Numbered from the stretch's first letter, positions 7,488 to 14,677 are shown. The stretch is DNA of 18,331 nucleotides from Crocinitomicaceae bacterium (GCA_003512365.1 DORI01000136.1:789-19119), one strand, 5' to 3'. Notes: a model not told the origin generated them from the letters alone. Program-made: numbers and translations.

Positions 7488-8903
7488 TTAGTCTACGTAA
7501 CTTAATTTCAACATATTGGAACTTCCTAAGTCTTCCAAGGGAATGGATGCAATATTAATAACCAAATCTCCAATATTTAGGTAACCCTCTGACTTCATGA
7601 TGTATTTAATATCTGCAATCGTGTGGTCCGTAGAAATTCGTTTATTGTAGAAGAAGGCCTTTACTCCCCAAACTAGGTTTAATTGGGCCATGATTTTTTT
7701 GTTACTAGTAAATACAAAAATATCGGTATTTGGACGCTGTGATGCTATTTTGTAAGCCGTATAACCGGAAAAAGACATGGTAATAATAGCTTTGGCTTCT
7801 ACACGTTGTGACAATCGACACGCATTGAAACAAATGGAATCTGAAATGAAACGATTTTGGTTACGGTCTGGAAGTTCTTCTTTGTTATAAATTCCTTCAA
7901 AATTTTCCATTTCATGTATGATATTACTCATAGTTTTAATGACTTCGACAGGATATTTACCTACAGACGTTTCTCCCGATAGCATTACAGCATCCGTTCC
8001 ATCTAATACAGCATTTGCCACATCGTTTACTTCTGCGCGCGTAGGCGTCATACTAGAAATCATTGTTTCCATCATTTGTGTTGCAACAATAACAGGCTTT
8101 GCGTGACGTATGCCTTTTTCAATGAGCATTTTTTGAATCAAAGGAACATTTTGATAAGGAATTTCTACACCGAGGTCACCGCGGGCAACCATTATACCAT
8201 CTGTTTCACTAATAATATCATCAATATTCTCTAAAGCTTCCGGTTTTTCAATTTTAGCGATAACTTTTGCGTGATGTCCTCTGGACGAAATTCTGTGTTT
8301 CAATTCAATAATATCACGTGCAGATCTCACAAATGATAATCCGACCCAATCAACATCTTGTTCTAATGCAAATTCCAAATCCAACTGATCTTTCTCAGTA
8401 AGCGATGGTAAAGATATTTTTGTATTCGGAAAATTTACTCCTTTTTTAGATGAAAGTACTCCCCCTTGAATGACACTGCAAGTTAATTCTGTACTACCAT
8501 TACTACTCTTTACCTCCAAAACTAATTTTCCGTCGTCGAGGAGAATGCGCTCGCCACTTTTAGCTTCTTTTGGCAATAAGGGATAATTTATAGAAAAACG
8601 TTTACTGTTACCTGTAATTTTCTCTACTTGAATGATGACCTCGGCACCAACTTCCAAAACGGTCCCCTCTTCCATTTCATTGGTGCGGATTTTAGGGCCT
8701 TGAAGATCCGCAAGAATGGCAACTGTTGTGTTCAATTCTTCGTTTAATTCTCTAATAGTATTAATGACTGCGGCATGATCATCATAAGATCCATGAGAAA
8801 AGTTTATTCTACACACATTCAAGCCAGCAAGTATCATATCGCGTAACACCTCCTTTGATGAAGAGGACGGTCCAAGTGTTGCTACAATTTTTGTTTTTTT
8901 CAT
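7488..8903 (-). CDS. pyk: Pyruvate kinase
   Basis: Transfers phosphate from phosphoenolpyruvate to ADP, giving ATP and pyruvate, the last glycolytic step. The 471 residues show the standard order: N-terminal half of the TIM barrel with RINFSHGS (32-39) and ILADLQGPKIRT (63-74); the B domain (about 75-170); and the second half of the barrel with IAKIEKPEA (215-223), where K217 is the catalytic lysine and E219 a metal ligand. MVARGDLGVEIP (238-249), with metal ligand D243, and MLSGETSVGKYP (307-318) follow. The C-terminal regulatory domain starts near residue 350. The ATG at 8903 starts exactly at the family opening, MKKTKIVATLGPSS. The gene sits 12 bases after the IPExxxVDY gene, a pairing typical of Bacteroidota. 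Confidence 0.98.
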   Translation of the reverse strand: MKKTKIVATLGPSSSSKEVLRDMILAGLNVCRINFSHGSYDDHAAVINTIRELNEELNTTVAILADLQGPKIRTNEMEEGTVLEVGAEVIIQVEKITGNSKRFSINYPLLPKEAKSGERILLDDGKLVLEVKSSNGSTELTCSVIQGGVLSSKKGVNFPNTKISLPSLTEKDQLDLEFALEQDVDWVGLSFVRSARDIIELKHRISSRGHHAKVIAKIEKPEALENIDDIISETDGIMVARGDLGVEIPYQNVPLIQKMLIEKGIRHAKPVIVATQMMETMISSMTPTRAEVNDVANAVLDGTDAVMLSGETSVGKYPVEVIKTMSNIIHEMENFEGIYNKEELPDRNQNRFISDSICFNACRLSQRVEAKAIITMSFSGYTAYKIASQRPNTDIFVFTSNKKIMAQLNLVWGVKAFFYNKRISTDHTIADIKYIMKSEGYLNIGDLVINIASIPLEDLGSSNMLKLSYVD

Positions 8904-8915
8904 TTGAATTTTTGG

Positions 8916-9341
8916 TTAAAGAGAAAATTGTTCAAAAAAACGACTGGCTTCTTCCTCTAAATAGAAAACCGCACCAATTCCGTTAGTACTTCTCATTTTC
9001 GATAGTATTTCTTTCCTAGAAGAATCATCCCAATTCTCAGTTAAAAGAAAATAATCCATTTGATACAATTCTTGAATAATTGGTTGTGAAGTTTGTCGAT
9101 TCTTAAGTAACGTGTAAGATCTATTCATCTCTTCATCATAATATTTATATAAACGAAGCAGTGTAGTTTCCGATGTTTTATTATCTAGGTAGGAGTTTGT
9201 TTCCTCCGAAAGCAGTAGTTTTATCTCTAACTTTTGATTTAACTCCCAAGCTAATCTGTAGTCTGCTAAACCCGTTGAAATACCAAAAATACAATGCACT
9301 TCACTTTCCACTAATAACTTGTGAATAGTCGTTTTTTTCAT
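8916..9341 (-). CDS. IPExxxVDY family protein
   Basis: A 141-residue cytoplasmic protein of a Bacteroidota-specific family of unknown function that usually lies directly before pyk, as here (12-base gap). The family opening, with a short hydrophobic stretch followed by GLADYRLAWELN (24-35), is clear. The name-giving motif appears in altered form, I89-Q-E-L-Y-Q-M-D-Y97 followed by FLL, so Pro is replaced by Gln and Val by Met. There is no signal peptide or membrane segment. It appears to be the first gene of the unit IPExxxVDY-pyk-recJ-ribE. The ATG is supported by the family start and by a -7 box 4 bases upstream. A link to pyruvate kinase function is suggested only by context. Confidence 0.8.
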   Translation of the reverse strand: MKKTTIHKLLVESEVHCIFGISTGLADYRLAWELNQKLEIKLLLSEETNSYLDNKTSETTLLRLYKYYDEEMNRSYTLLKNRQTSQPIIQELYQMDYFLLTENWDDSSRKEILSKMRSTNGIGAVFYLEEEASRFFEQFSL

Positions 9342-9345
9342 TCAT

Positions 9346-9353
9346 CAAAAATA
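9346..9353 (-). promoter_or_regulatory. Putative -7 box (TATTTTTG) of the IPExxxVDY-pyk-recJ-ribE operon
   Basis: On the minus strand TATTTTTG fully matches TAnnTTTG. A TTG at 9380-9378 (minus) lies 24 bases upstream, one base longer than the widest -33 spacing I recall for Flavobacterium. It ends 4 bases before the ATG, so the mRNA would be nearly leaderless. Confidence 0.4.
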
Positions 9354-9429
9354 ATGAATAACTTGTAACCTTATTCACAATTATTGTTTAGATAATAACA
9401 TTATGATCTCCAAAATTGAAAAATAATAT

Positions 9430-9437
9430 TAGTTTTG
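9430..9437 (+). promoter_or_regulatory. Putative -7 box (TAGTTTTG) of the outer-membrane protein gene
   Basis: TAGTTTTG fully matches TAnnTTTG and ends 16 bases before the ATG at 9454, allowing a leader of about ten bases. No -33 TTG at suitable spacing. Confidence 0.35.
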
Positions 9438-9453
9438 CACCATAACACTTAAC

Positions 9454-10116
9454 ATGAGATATCTGTTTTTACTACTTCTGATGCATTCTTACATTGTAAG
9501 TTTTGCCCAACCAGAAAAAAATATTAAAAATGCTGATACTTATGACTACATGTTAGGTGGTTCTTGGGTGTCTTCAGGTTTTCTTTTCAGCAAGATTTAT
9601 TCATCACCATTTCAAAATACAAATCTCTCCGGTCGACTTTTATTTGACCTACATATCTCTGAACCTTGGAGCATTGAGTCATCTCTTGTTTATGAGAAAA
9701 TCGCACTTTTTCCTGTTCAGATAACGGATACAAATTTTCGATATGATAGTGTTTCTAGATACAATTTAGACTTTTTATCGAAATTTACCATGAAAAATAT
9801 TTTCCCTCAAAATACTGTAGAACCTTATATCGTAATGGGGGGAGGATTGTGCCAACATCAGTCATTTTTCTTAACTGCCAATTTTGGAATAGGAGTTCAG
9901 TTTTGGATAACAAACAAAGTCGGACTTCAAGCGCAGTCACTAATAAAGATGCCCATGTCAATGAATTTTGTCAGTTTATCTTATTTACAAAGTAACATTG
10001 GATTGATTTACCGGTTTTTAAAAGCAACACGTCCAGAATACAATTTTGAAAGTAAACGTTATCACTTTAAAACCACAAGAAAAAGAATAAAAATTAGAAA
10101 AGACAAAGAGTCTTAA
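9454..10116 (+). CDS. Predicted outer-membrane beta-barrel protein
   Basis: A 220-residue protein I do not recognise by family. A clear signal peptide (MRYLFLLLLMHSYIVSFA) ends before QPEK. The mature part alternates hydrophobic and polar residues in strand-like segments: YDYMLGGSWVSSGFLF, GRLLFDLHISEPWSIESSLVYEKIALF, EPYIVMGGGLC, FGIGVQFWITNKVGLQAQ and SNIGLIYRFL. This is the pattern of small 8-stranded porin-like barrels of Bacteroidota. The last strand ends near residue 190 and is followed by a strongly basic tail of about 25 residues (RYHFKTTRKRIKIRKDKES), unusual for a barrel that would end at the outer membrane. The gene is divergent from the pyk operon and overlaps the next, convergent gene by 4 bases at the stop codons. 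Confidence 0.7.
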   Translation: MRYLFLLLLMHSYIVSFAQPEKNIKNADTYDYMLGGSWVSSGFLFSKIYSSPFQNTNLSGRLLFDLHISEPWSIESSLVYEKIALFPVQITDTNFRYDSVSRYNLDFLSKFTMKNIFPQNTVEPYIVMGGGLCQHQSFFLTANFGIGVQFWITNKVGLQAQSLIKMPMSMNFVSLSYLQSNIGLIYRFLKATRPEYNFESKRYHFKTTRKRIKIRKDKES

Positions 10117-10484
10117 TTTAGAATCTCAAACTTTTTAATTGTCTTTTGTTGATTGGTAATTATTCCGAAGGTATAAATTCCGTTTTCTAAAGTTTTGGTA
10201 TCAAAACGAACGATGTGCCCTCCTTCTGCCATCTCTTCATTTTTTAATTCGGTGCATTCATCATTTTGACTCCAAATGCAGAATCTAATGTGCTGAGCTA
10301 CTGGTGTGGTGAAATAGAATTCAACCGTTTCTTCCACTGGACTTTTCTCCAAACTATACAAAGTGCAAAAGTCACTATGAATTACCCTTCCTTTACTTAA
10401 ACGACGCAATATCAACCTGTAAATTACAATAATCATCAATATTCCAAACGTAATAAATAATATTTCAATTACTTTCTGTGTCAT
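10113..10484 (-). CDS. Unknown protein with one N-terminal membrane helix
   Basis: A 123-residue protein of no family known to me. Residues 5-26 (VIEILFITFGILMIIVIYRLIL) form one membrane helix. The basic stretch RRLSKGR that follows would, by the positive-inside rule, leave the C-terminal domain in the cytoplasm. The rest looks like a small beta-sandwich; its end (residues 94-122: FDTKTLENGIYTFGIITN and then KKFEIL) resembles the closing strands of type IX sorting domains, possibly only by shared fold. The start overlaps the stop of the preceding DUF493 gene as ATGA, so the two are probably translationally coupled. The 3' end overlaps the convergent outer-membrane protein gene by 4 bases. 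Confidence 0.65.
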   Translation of the reverse strand: MTQKVIEILFITFGILMIIVIYRLILRRLSKGRVIHSDFCTLYSLEKSPVEETVEFYFTTPVAQHIRFCIWSQNDECTELKNEEMAEGGHIVRFDTKTLENGIYTFGIITNQQKTIKKFEILN

Positions 10485-10744
10485 AGTGTAATAACTCCTT
10501 TAATTTCTGCTGCTTTTTCGTAAATTTCAATAATATCCTCTGCCGACATCATCACTTCTTTTACCGTGATGCTCATGTAATTTCCGTTACTTGATGGATG
10601 CATAGTTAATGTACTATTTTCATCGAACAAACAACTTACTTTAGCAATCTTTTCGTTTTCGTTAGGCGCAATGAATTTGAACAGAAACACATTAGGCCAT
10701 TCTTGTAACAAAAGCTGTTCTTTAAGTTTATCAAAAGTACTCAT
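10481..10744 (-). CDS. DUF493 family protein
   Basis: An 87-residue cytoplasmic protein of the DUF493 (YbeD-like, ACT-like fold) family. It shows the family pattern: an N-terminal helix (MSTFDKLKEQLLLQEWP), a strand VFLFKFIAPN, a central helix-loop with HPSSNGNYMSITVKEVMMSAEDIIEIYEKAAEIKGV, and a hydrophobic end. The segment SSNGNYMSITV corresponds to the conserved S-x-x-G-x-Y/F-x-S-x-T-V core. In E. coli the relative sits beside lipB, with a suggested lipoate link; here no lipoate gene is near, so function stays unknown. It is the first gene of a two-gene unit with the membrane protein that overlaps it by 4 bases. Confidence 0.85.
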   Translation of the reverse strand: MSTFDKLKEQLLLQEWPNVFLFKFIAPNENEKIAKVSCLFDENSTLTMHPSSNGNYMSITVKEVMMSAEDIIEIYEKAAEIKGVITL

Positions 10745-10751
10745 TTGATAA

Positions 10752-10759
10752 CAAAGTTA
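10752..10759 (-). promoter_or_regulatory. Putative -7 box (TAACTTTG) of the DUF493 unit
   Basis: The minus strand reads TAACTTTG, a full match to TAnnTTTG, ending 7 bases before the ATG at 10744. The expected -33 TTG is not present. Confidence 0.35.
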
Positions 10760-10804
10760 AGTAAATCATCACGAGTGTGCTTATTTCTTTTATTTTTAAA
10801 GACC

Positions 10805-11518
10805 ATGAAAGACAAACTTTATATCATAGCATTCATTCCTTTACTTCTTGTTACCACTGGAATAAAAGGTGAAGTATTGAATACATTTGCTTCCACAAAG
10901 AAATCTGAAATCAATTCAGCCGAAGTAAAAAATGAGGAGTGCGTAAATAACTTCTCTACAAATCAATACAGTTTCCTGTTAAAAAACAAATTAAAAGACT
11001 ACCTAAAAACCTCTTCTCGTTCAGGAATTAAACCTTGTTCGAATTACAATCAACTGAATTCTTATCGACGAAAAGGGAAATTACAAAAGGTAAAACCCAA
11101 CGTTGGATTTACACTTGATGATTTTACATTTTCATATCCCCTTCTTGTTCCATATGCAAATCGCTTGCTTAAAGAAATTGGCGTTCGCTTTGAGAAAGAA
11201 CTAGAAAACACACCCCTCAGAGGAAGCAAGTTCATTGTTACATCGCTTACACGAACCACACATAGTGTGAAACGTCTAGGAAAAAAGAATATAAATTCTA
11301 TTCAACGAAGTCCGCATTTAAATGGAAACAGCATGGACTTTTCATTTTCTAGATTTAAAATCGTTAAGAATTCGACCGTGACTTCTTGTGATAAACAATT
11401 TTTACAAGAAACTCTTTCCAAAATACTTTATGAACTGAAAATCAATAAGAAGTGTTGGGTTACGTTTGAGCGTTATGAAAATTGCCTTCATGTTGTTGCG
11501 AAAAAAGTAAACCTTTAG
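10805..11518 (+). CDS. DUF5715 family protein, peptidase M15-like
   Basis: From the ATG at 10805 the protein has 237 residues. This start gives a good signal peptide (MKDKLYIIAFIPLLLVTTGIKG); an upstream in-frame TTG at 10745 would add 20 residues and spoil it. The C-terminal domain (about 98-237) resembles the Bacteroidota DUF5715 family and the LAS/M15 D-Ala-D-Ala peptidase fold. It has TSLTR (146-150), then SPHLNGNSMDFSF (169-181), which fits the SxHxxGxxxD zinc motif with H171 and D178, and a late histidine H229 in ENCLHVV. So all three zinc ligands expected of M15 enzymes can be pointed to. A periplasmic role on peptidoglycan is inference. The gene diverges from DUF493 by 60 bases, and the DUF5916 gene follows 23 bases later. 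Confidence 0.8.
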   Translation: MKDKLYIIAFIPLLLVTTGIKGEVLNTFASTKKSEINSAEVKNEECVNNFSTNQYSFLLKNKLKDYLKTSSRSGIKPCSNYNQLNSYRRKGKLQKVKPNVGFTLDDFTFSYPLLVPYANRLLKEIGVRFEKELENTPLRGSKFIVTSLTRTTHSVKRLGKKNINSIQRSPHLNGNSMDFSFSRFKIVKNSTVTSCDKQFLQETLSKILYELKINKKCWVTFERYENCLHVVAKKVNL

Positions 11519-11541
11519 GTAACTTTGCGGTTTAAAGTTAC
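11519..11541. repeat. 8-bp inverted repeat directly before the DUF5916 start codon
   Basis: GTAACTTT (11519-11526) and AAAGTTAC (11534-11541) are perfect inverted arms around the 7-base spacer GCGGTTT. The left arm contains a consensus -7 box, TAACTTTG (11520-11527), and the right arm ends immediately before the ATG at 11542. It could be a regulator site or a by-product of the favoured TAACTTT box. Confidence 0.5.
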
Positions 11542-14007
11542 ATGTCCTTAGCGCTACGATTATTTTTTTCTTTCAGTTTACTATTCATTTTCACTAGTAA
11601 TACCTGCGGTCAGCATAATTTAATTGCTAAAAGGACGGATGAAAAAATCATTATAGACGGAAAATTTGAGGAATCTATTTGGAAACTTGCAAATTGGACC
11701 ACTGAACAATTTATTCAGGTAAAACCTTTCCCGGGACAAGCTGCACACAAAAACACCTTGATTGCCATGTCATATGACAAAAACGCAATCTACTTTGCCG
11801 TGAAATGCTTAGATCATCCAGATTCAATTTCCCGTGTGCTAAGTGTTCGTGACGACTACCCTTCTACTTCAGATATTTTTGGAATTTTCCTTGACACCTA
11901 CAACGATCATCAAAATGGTTTTTATTTTGGGGTCACAAGTAGGGGCGTTCAATTAGATGCTAAAATATTTTCAAATGATTACAACGATAAACTAAATTTG
12001 GCATGGGATAGCAAAGTAACAATTCAAGAAGACGGATGGTATATTGAAATTGAGATTCCTTATTCAGCTATTCGTTTTCCTAAAAAAGAAATTCAAGAGT
12101 GGAATATAAACTTTGGCCGTCAAATTAGTCGCTATCGTGAAGATTCCTCTTGGGAAATTGTGAATCCCGATTTGGAAAACTTCTTATTAGAAAGTGGAAA
12201 GGTTCGAGGCGTTGAAGGGATTCAACCTCCCTTGCGTTTAGCTCTAATGCCTTATTTATCTGGCTATTTAGACCGAATTCCGCATGGTGGAACAGATCCA
12301 ATTTGGAATAGGTCCCTGAATGGAGGAATGGATATAAAATATGGGTTAAATGAGGCGTTCACCTTAGATATGACCTTAATTCCGGATTTCGGCCAAGTTG
12401 TTTTTGATCAACAAGTTCTTAACCTTAGTCCTTTTGAAGTACAGTTTAATGAAAATAGACAGTTTTTCACTGAGGGCACGGAGTTGTTCAATAAATCCGG
12501 ACTTTTTTACAGCAGAAGAATTGGTATTCAAGCGCCTTCAGAAATAGCTAGTTATTATTTAGCAGAAGATGAGTATTTAAACTCTTCTGTTCAACCTGCT
12601 CAATTGCTAAATGCTAGTAAACTAAGCGGAAGAATGAAAAATGGTCTTGGAATAGGCGTTTTCAATGCTGTGACGGCTGAGCAAATTGGTATAGCCATAA
12701 ATGGCATAACAGGGACAGAAAGAGAGGTAATTGTTTCTCCTTTAACTAACTATAACGTATTTGTAGCCGACCAAAACTTAAAAAATAACAGTTCAGTCAC
12801 ATTCACCAATACCAATGTATGGAGATCAGGAGAAGTATACGATGCAAACGTTAGCGGATTGAATTTTAATTTAAATTCAAAAAATAACAACTTTTTTCTA
12901 AGAGGAAATGCTGCACTAAGTAGTCTGTTGAGTAGTGAAAACCCTTCATTAGGTTACAGCTACAATATTAATATCGGAAAACAAAGAGGCACCTGGATAT
13001 ACGGAGCCGGATACATAGAAGAGTCAGACAAATATGACCCTAATGACCTTGGTTTTAACTATAATAACAACAGGCGAATTATAGAAGTTTCGGGCGCTTA
13101 CAGGAACTTTAGTCCCAAAAGTAAGTTGCTAAGTAAAGTCATTGTTAATGGTTCCTTGAGTCAGTCTTACTTGTATAATCCTGAAGCCTACGTCGGAACC
13201 TACAACAATATGAACTTAGTACTAGTGTCTCGGAAATTTGATGCTGGCGGACTTCGAATCAATAGCTCCTTAACAGAGAGTAATGATTATTTTGAACCAA
13301 GAACTTGGGGTGAAACATTCATAAGGCCTACTTGGAGTAATGTTGAGAGTTGGATTTCTTCGAATTATCAAAAACCATTCGCCTTGGATGGTGGAATAAG
13401 TTATGTGTTCGTTGGTAGAAAAAATTGGAAAGAATATGGGTATAATCTTAATCCAAGGGTTAGGTTTAATAACAACTTATCAATGATCTACGAATGGTCT
13501 CAAGATTTTAGTTTCAATTCTGAAGGTTATGCCGTGGCTTTTTCAACTCCAGTACAGACACTAAACGGAACTATTTTCGGTAATAGAAACAGGGTGAACA
13601 CAATTCAGTCTATTGCTGCTGATTGTATTTTAACAAATAGAATGGCTATTACTTTTAGGTTAAGACACTATCGTTCTGCAGTTTCGTATAATAATTTTGC
13701 GATTTTAAATTCAACAGGTCGCTTAGAATATTTAGACACTTACGATGGCCTTGACAATGAAGGAAACAGCGCTTACGATATAAACTACAATGCATTTACG
13801 ATAGACATGCAATATAAATGGGTGTTTCTACCTGGAAGTGAGTTAAATATTGTCTGGAAAAACTCAATTTTCACCAACGATCAATTGACAAACCTAAATT
13901 ATTGGACGAATTTGACCTCTACATTTGATAATGGTCCAACCAATAGTTTCTCGATGAAAATAATCTATTGGCTAGACGCTCAAAAATTACAGAAAAAGAA
14001 ACTCTAA
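11542..14007 (+). CDS. DUF5916 outer-membrane protein with N-terminal CBM9-like domain
   Basis: An 821-residue protein with a signal peptide (MSLALRLFFSFSLLFIFTSNTCG before QHN). Residues about 30-225 match the CBM9-like fold common in this family: KIIIDGKFEESIWKLANW, AIYFAVKCLDHPDSI, FGIFLDTYNDHQNGFYFGV and YIEIEIPYSAIRFPK. From about 230 the DUF5916 barrel follows, including DPIWNRSLNGGMDIKYGLNE, LDMTLIPDFGQV and NENRQFFTEGTELFN, and ends in a strand with FSMKIIYWLD. The family (800-900 residues) is widespread in Bacteroidota and presumed to be an outer-membrane beta-barrel; neither its substrate nor a link to carbohydrate is established. The gene begins 23 bases after the DUF5715 gene, and its stop overlaps the end of an interrupted minus-strand gene. 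Confidence 0.9.
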   Translation: MSLALRLFFSFSLLFIFTSNTCGQHNLIAKRTDEKIIIDGKFEESIWKLANWTTEQFIQVKPFPGQAAHKNTLIAMSYDKNAIYFAVKCLDHPDSISRVLSVRDDYPSTSDIFGIFLDTYNDHQNGFYFGVTSRGVQLDAKIFSNDYNDKLNLAWDSKVTIQEDGWYIEIEIPYSAIRFPKKEIQEWNINFGRQISRYREDSSWEIVNPDLENFLLESGKVRGVEGIQPPLRLALMPYLSGYLDRIPHGGTDPIWNRSLNGGMDIKYGLNEAFTLDMTLIPDFGQVVFDQQVLNLSPFEVQFNENRQFFTEGTELFNKSGLFYSRRIGIQAPSEIASYYLAEDEYLNSSVQPAQLLNASKLSGRMKNGLGIGVFNAVTAEQIGIAINGITGTEREVIVSPLTNYNVFVADQNLKNNSSVTFTNTNVWRSGEVYDANVSGLNFNLNSKNNNFFLRGNAALSSLLSSENPSLGYSYNINIGKQRGTWIYGAGYIEESDKYDPNDLGFNYNNNRRIIEVSGAYRNFSPKSKLLSKVIVNGSLSQSYLYNPEAYVGTYNNMNLVLVSRKFDAGGLRINSSLTESNDYFEPRTWGETFIRPTWSNVESWISSNYQKPFALDGGISYVFVGRKNWKEYGYNLNPRVRFNNNLSMIYEWSQDFSFNSEGYAVAFSTPVQTLNGTIFGNRNRVNTIQSIAADCILTNRMAITFRLRHYRSAVSYNNFAILNSTGRLEYLDTYDGLDNEGNSAYDINYNAFTIDMQYKWVFLPGSELNIVWKNSIFTNDQLTNLNYWTNLTSTFDNGPTNSFSMKIIYWLDAQKLQKKKL

Positions 14008-14354
14008 TTTTTTACTTCAAAGGTATAATTCAACCTAATGATTATCCCACCGGAAACCTCATTTGTTTTTTCATAAGTTGGGTAAAGAAATGAATTGTCA
14101 AGAGGATATCCACCCATATGAGTTCCTCGCAAAAATTCTACACCCAATCCAACTGGACCATAATAAACGGCTGCTACCAAACCATAATTTGAACCCCAAC
14201 CGGCGGCATAGTTTTGCTCTGCCCCTTAATCAGAAATATTTTTATTAAATAACCATGTAGAGTTATACCCTCCTTTCACTCCTCCTTCCAGTGAAATCTG
14301 TGGATAAAGATTTAATGATGAAATTAATAAAGCTGATAAAATGATTTTTTTCAT
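14004..14354 (-). pseudogene. Outer-membrane beta-barrel protein gene interrupted by one in-frame TAA
   Basis: From an ATG at 14354 the minus strand reads a signal peptide (MKKIILSALLISSLNLYPQ) and a typical small-barrel start, ISLEGGVKGGYNSTWLFNKN. A TAA at codon 43 (14228-14226) interrupts it. The same frame then stays open for 73 codons to a TAG at 14004 and still looks like barrel protein: NYAAGWGSNYGLVAAVYYGP, GVEFLRGTHMGGYPLDN, YPTYEKTNEVSGG and the final strand IIIRLNYTF. No frameshift is needed. The 116 codons are short for such barrels (often about 200), so an internal deletion is also possible. There is no credible restart with a signal peptide after the stop. Alternatives are a sequencing error or stop readthrough. 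Its stop overlaps the DUF5916 stop region. Confidence 0.75.
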
Positions 14355-14430
14355 AGTTTCTGAGTTTAAATTCAATACATTGCCAGTAAATTTATTTCTA
14401 ATACACTGAGATTAGTTAATTTTATTCATC

Positions 14431-14655
14431 ATGAAAAACGAGATTACTTATACAGAAGCTTTTGAGGAACTAAAAGAAATTGTAAATCAGATGGAAGAAG
14501 GAGCTGTCAATTTAGATGAACTATCCACCTATGTAAAAAGAGCTAGTGAATTGATTCAAATTTGCAAATCAAAATTACACGCTACGGAGCAAGATGTTCA
14601 CAAAATATTAAAAGATCTTTCTTCCAAAACTGAACAAGATAGCTCAAATGGCTAA
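14431..14655 (+). CDS. xseB: Exodeoxyribonuclease VII small subunit
   Basis: The small subunit that, with XseA, forms exonuclease VII, degrading single-stranded DNA from both ends. The 74 residues are normal for XseB and show the family pattern: YTEAFEELKEIVNQMEEGAVNLDELSTYVKRASELI, two amphipathic helices forming a helical hairpin, followed by a polar tail. In many genomes xseA lies directly upstream, but here the interrupted barrel gene is upstream and XseA is not in the window. purM follows after 22 bases. The ATG lies in ATTCATCATG with no Shine-Dalgarno sequence, as usual for this phylum. Confidence 0.93.
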   Translation: MKNEITYTEAFEELKEIVNQMEEGAVNLDELSTYVKRASELIQICKSKLHATEQDVHKILKDLSSKTEQDSSNG

Positions 14656-14660
14656 ATTTG
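14653..14660 (+). promoter_or_regulatory. Putative -7 box (TAAATTTG) for purM
   Basis: TAAATTTG fully matches TAnnTTTG, overlaps the xseB stop codon and ends 17 bases before the purM ATG. No -33 TTG is visible upstream, so it may only supplement transcription from xseB. Confidence 0.25.
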
Positions 14661-14677
14661 TTCAAGAACTTTAATAT

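Noticed and set aside
10745..10804. TTG start extending the DUF5715 protein by 20 residues
   Set aside because: The ATG at 10805 gives a clean signal peptide; the extension puts a basic, serine-rich stretch and a second hydrophobic run before it and overlaps the -7 box of the divergent gene.
14063..14248. Plus-strand frame of 61 codons after the DUF5916 gene
   Set aside because: It is the reverse shadow of the interrupted barrel gene, whose minus-strand frame gives a signal peptide and barrel strands; the plus frame has no recognisable features.
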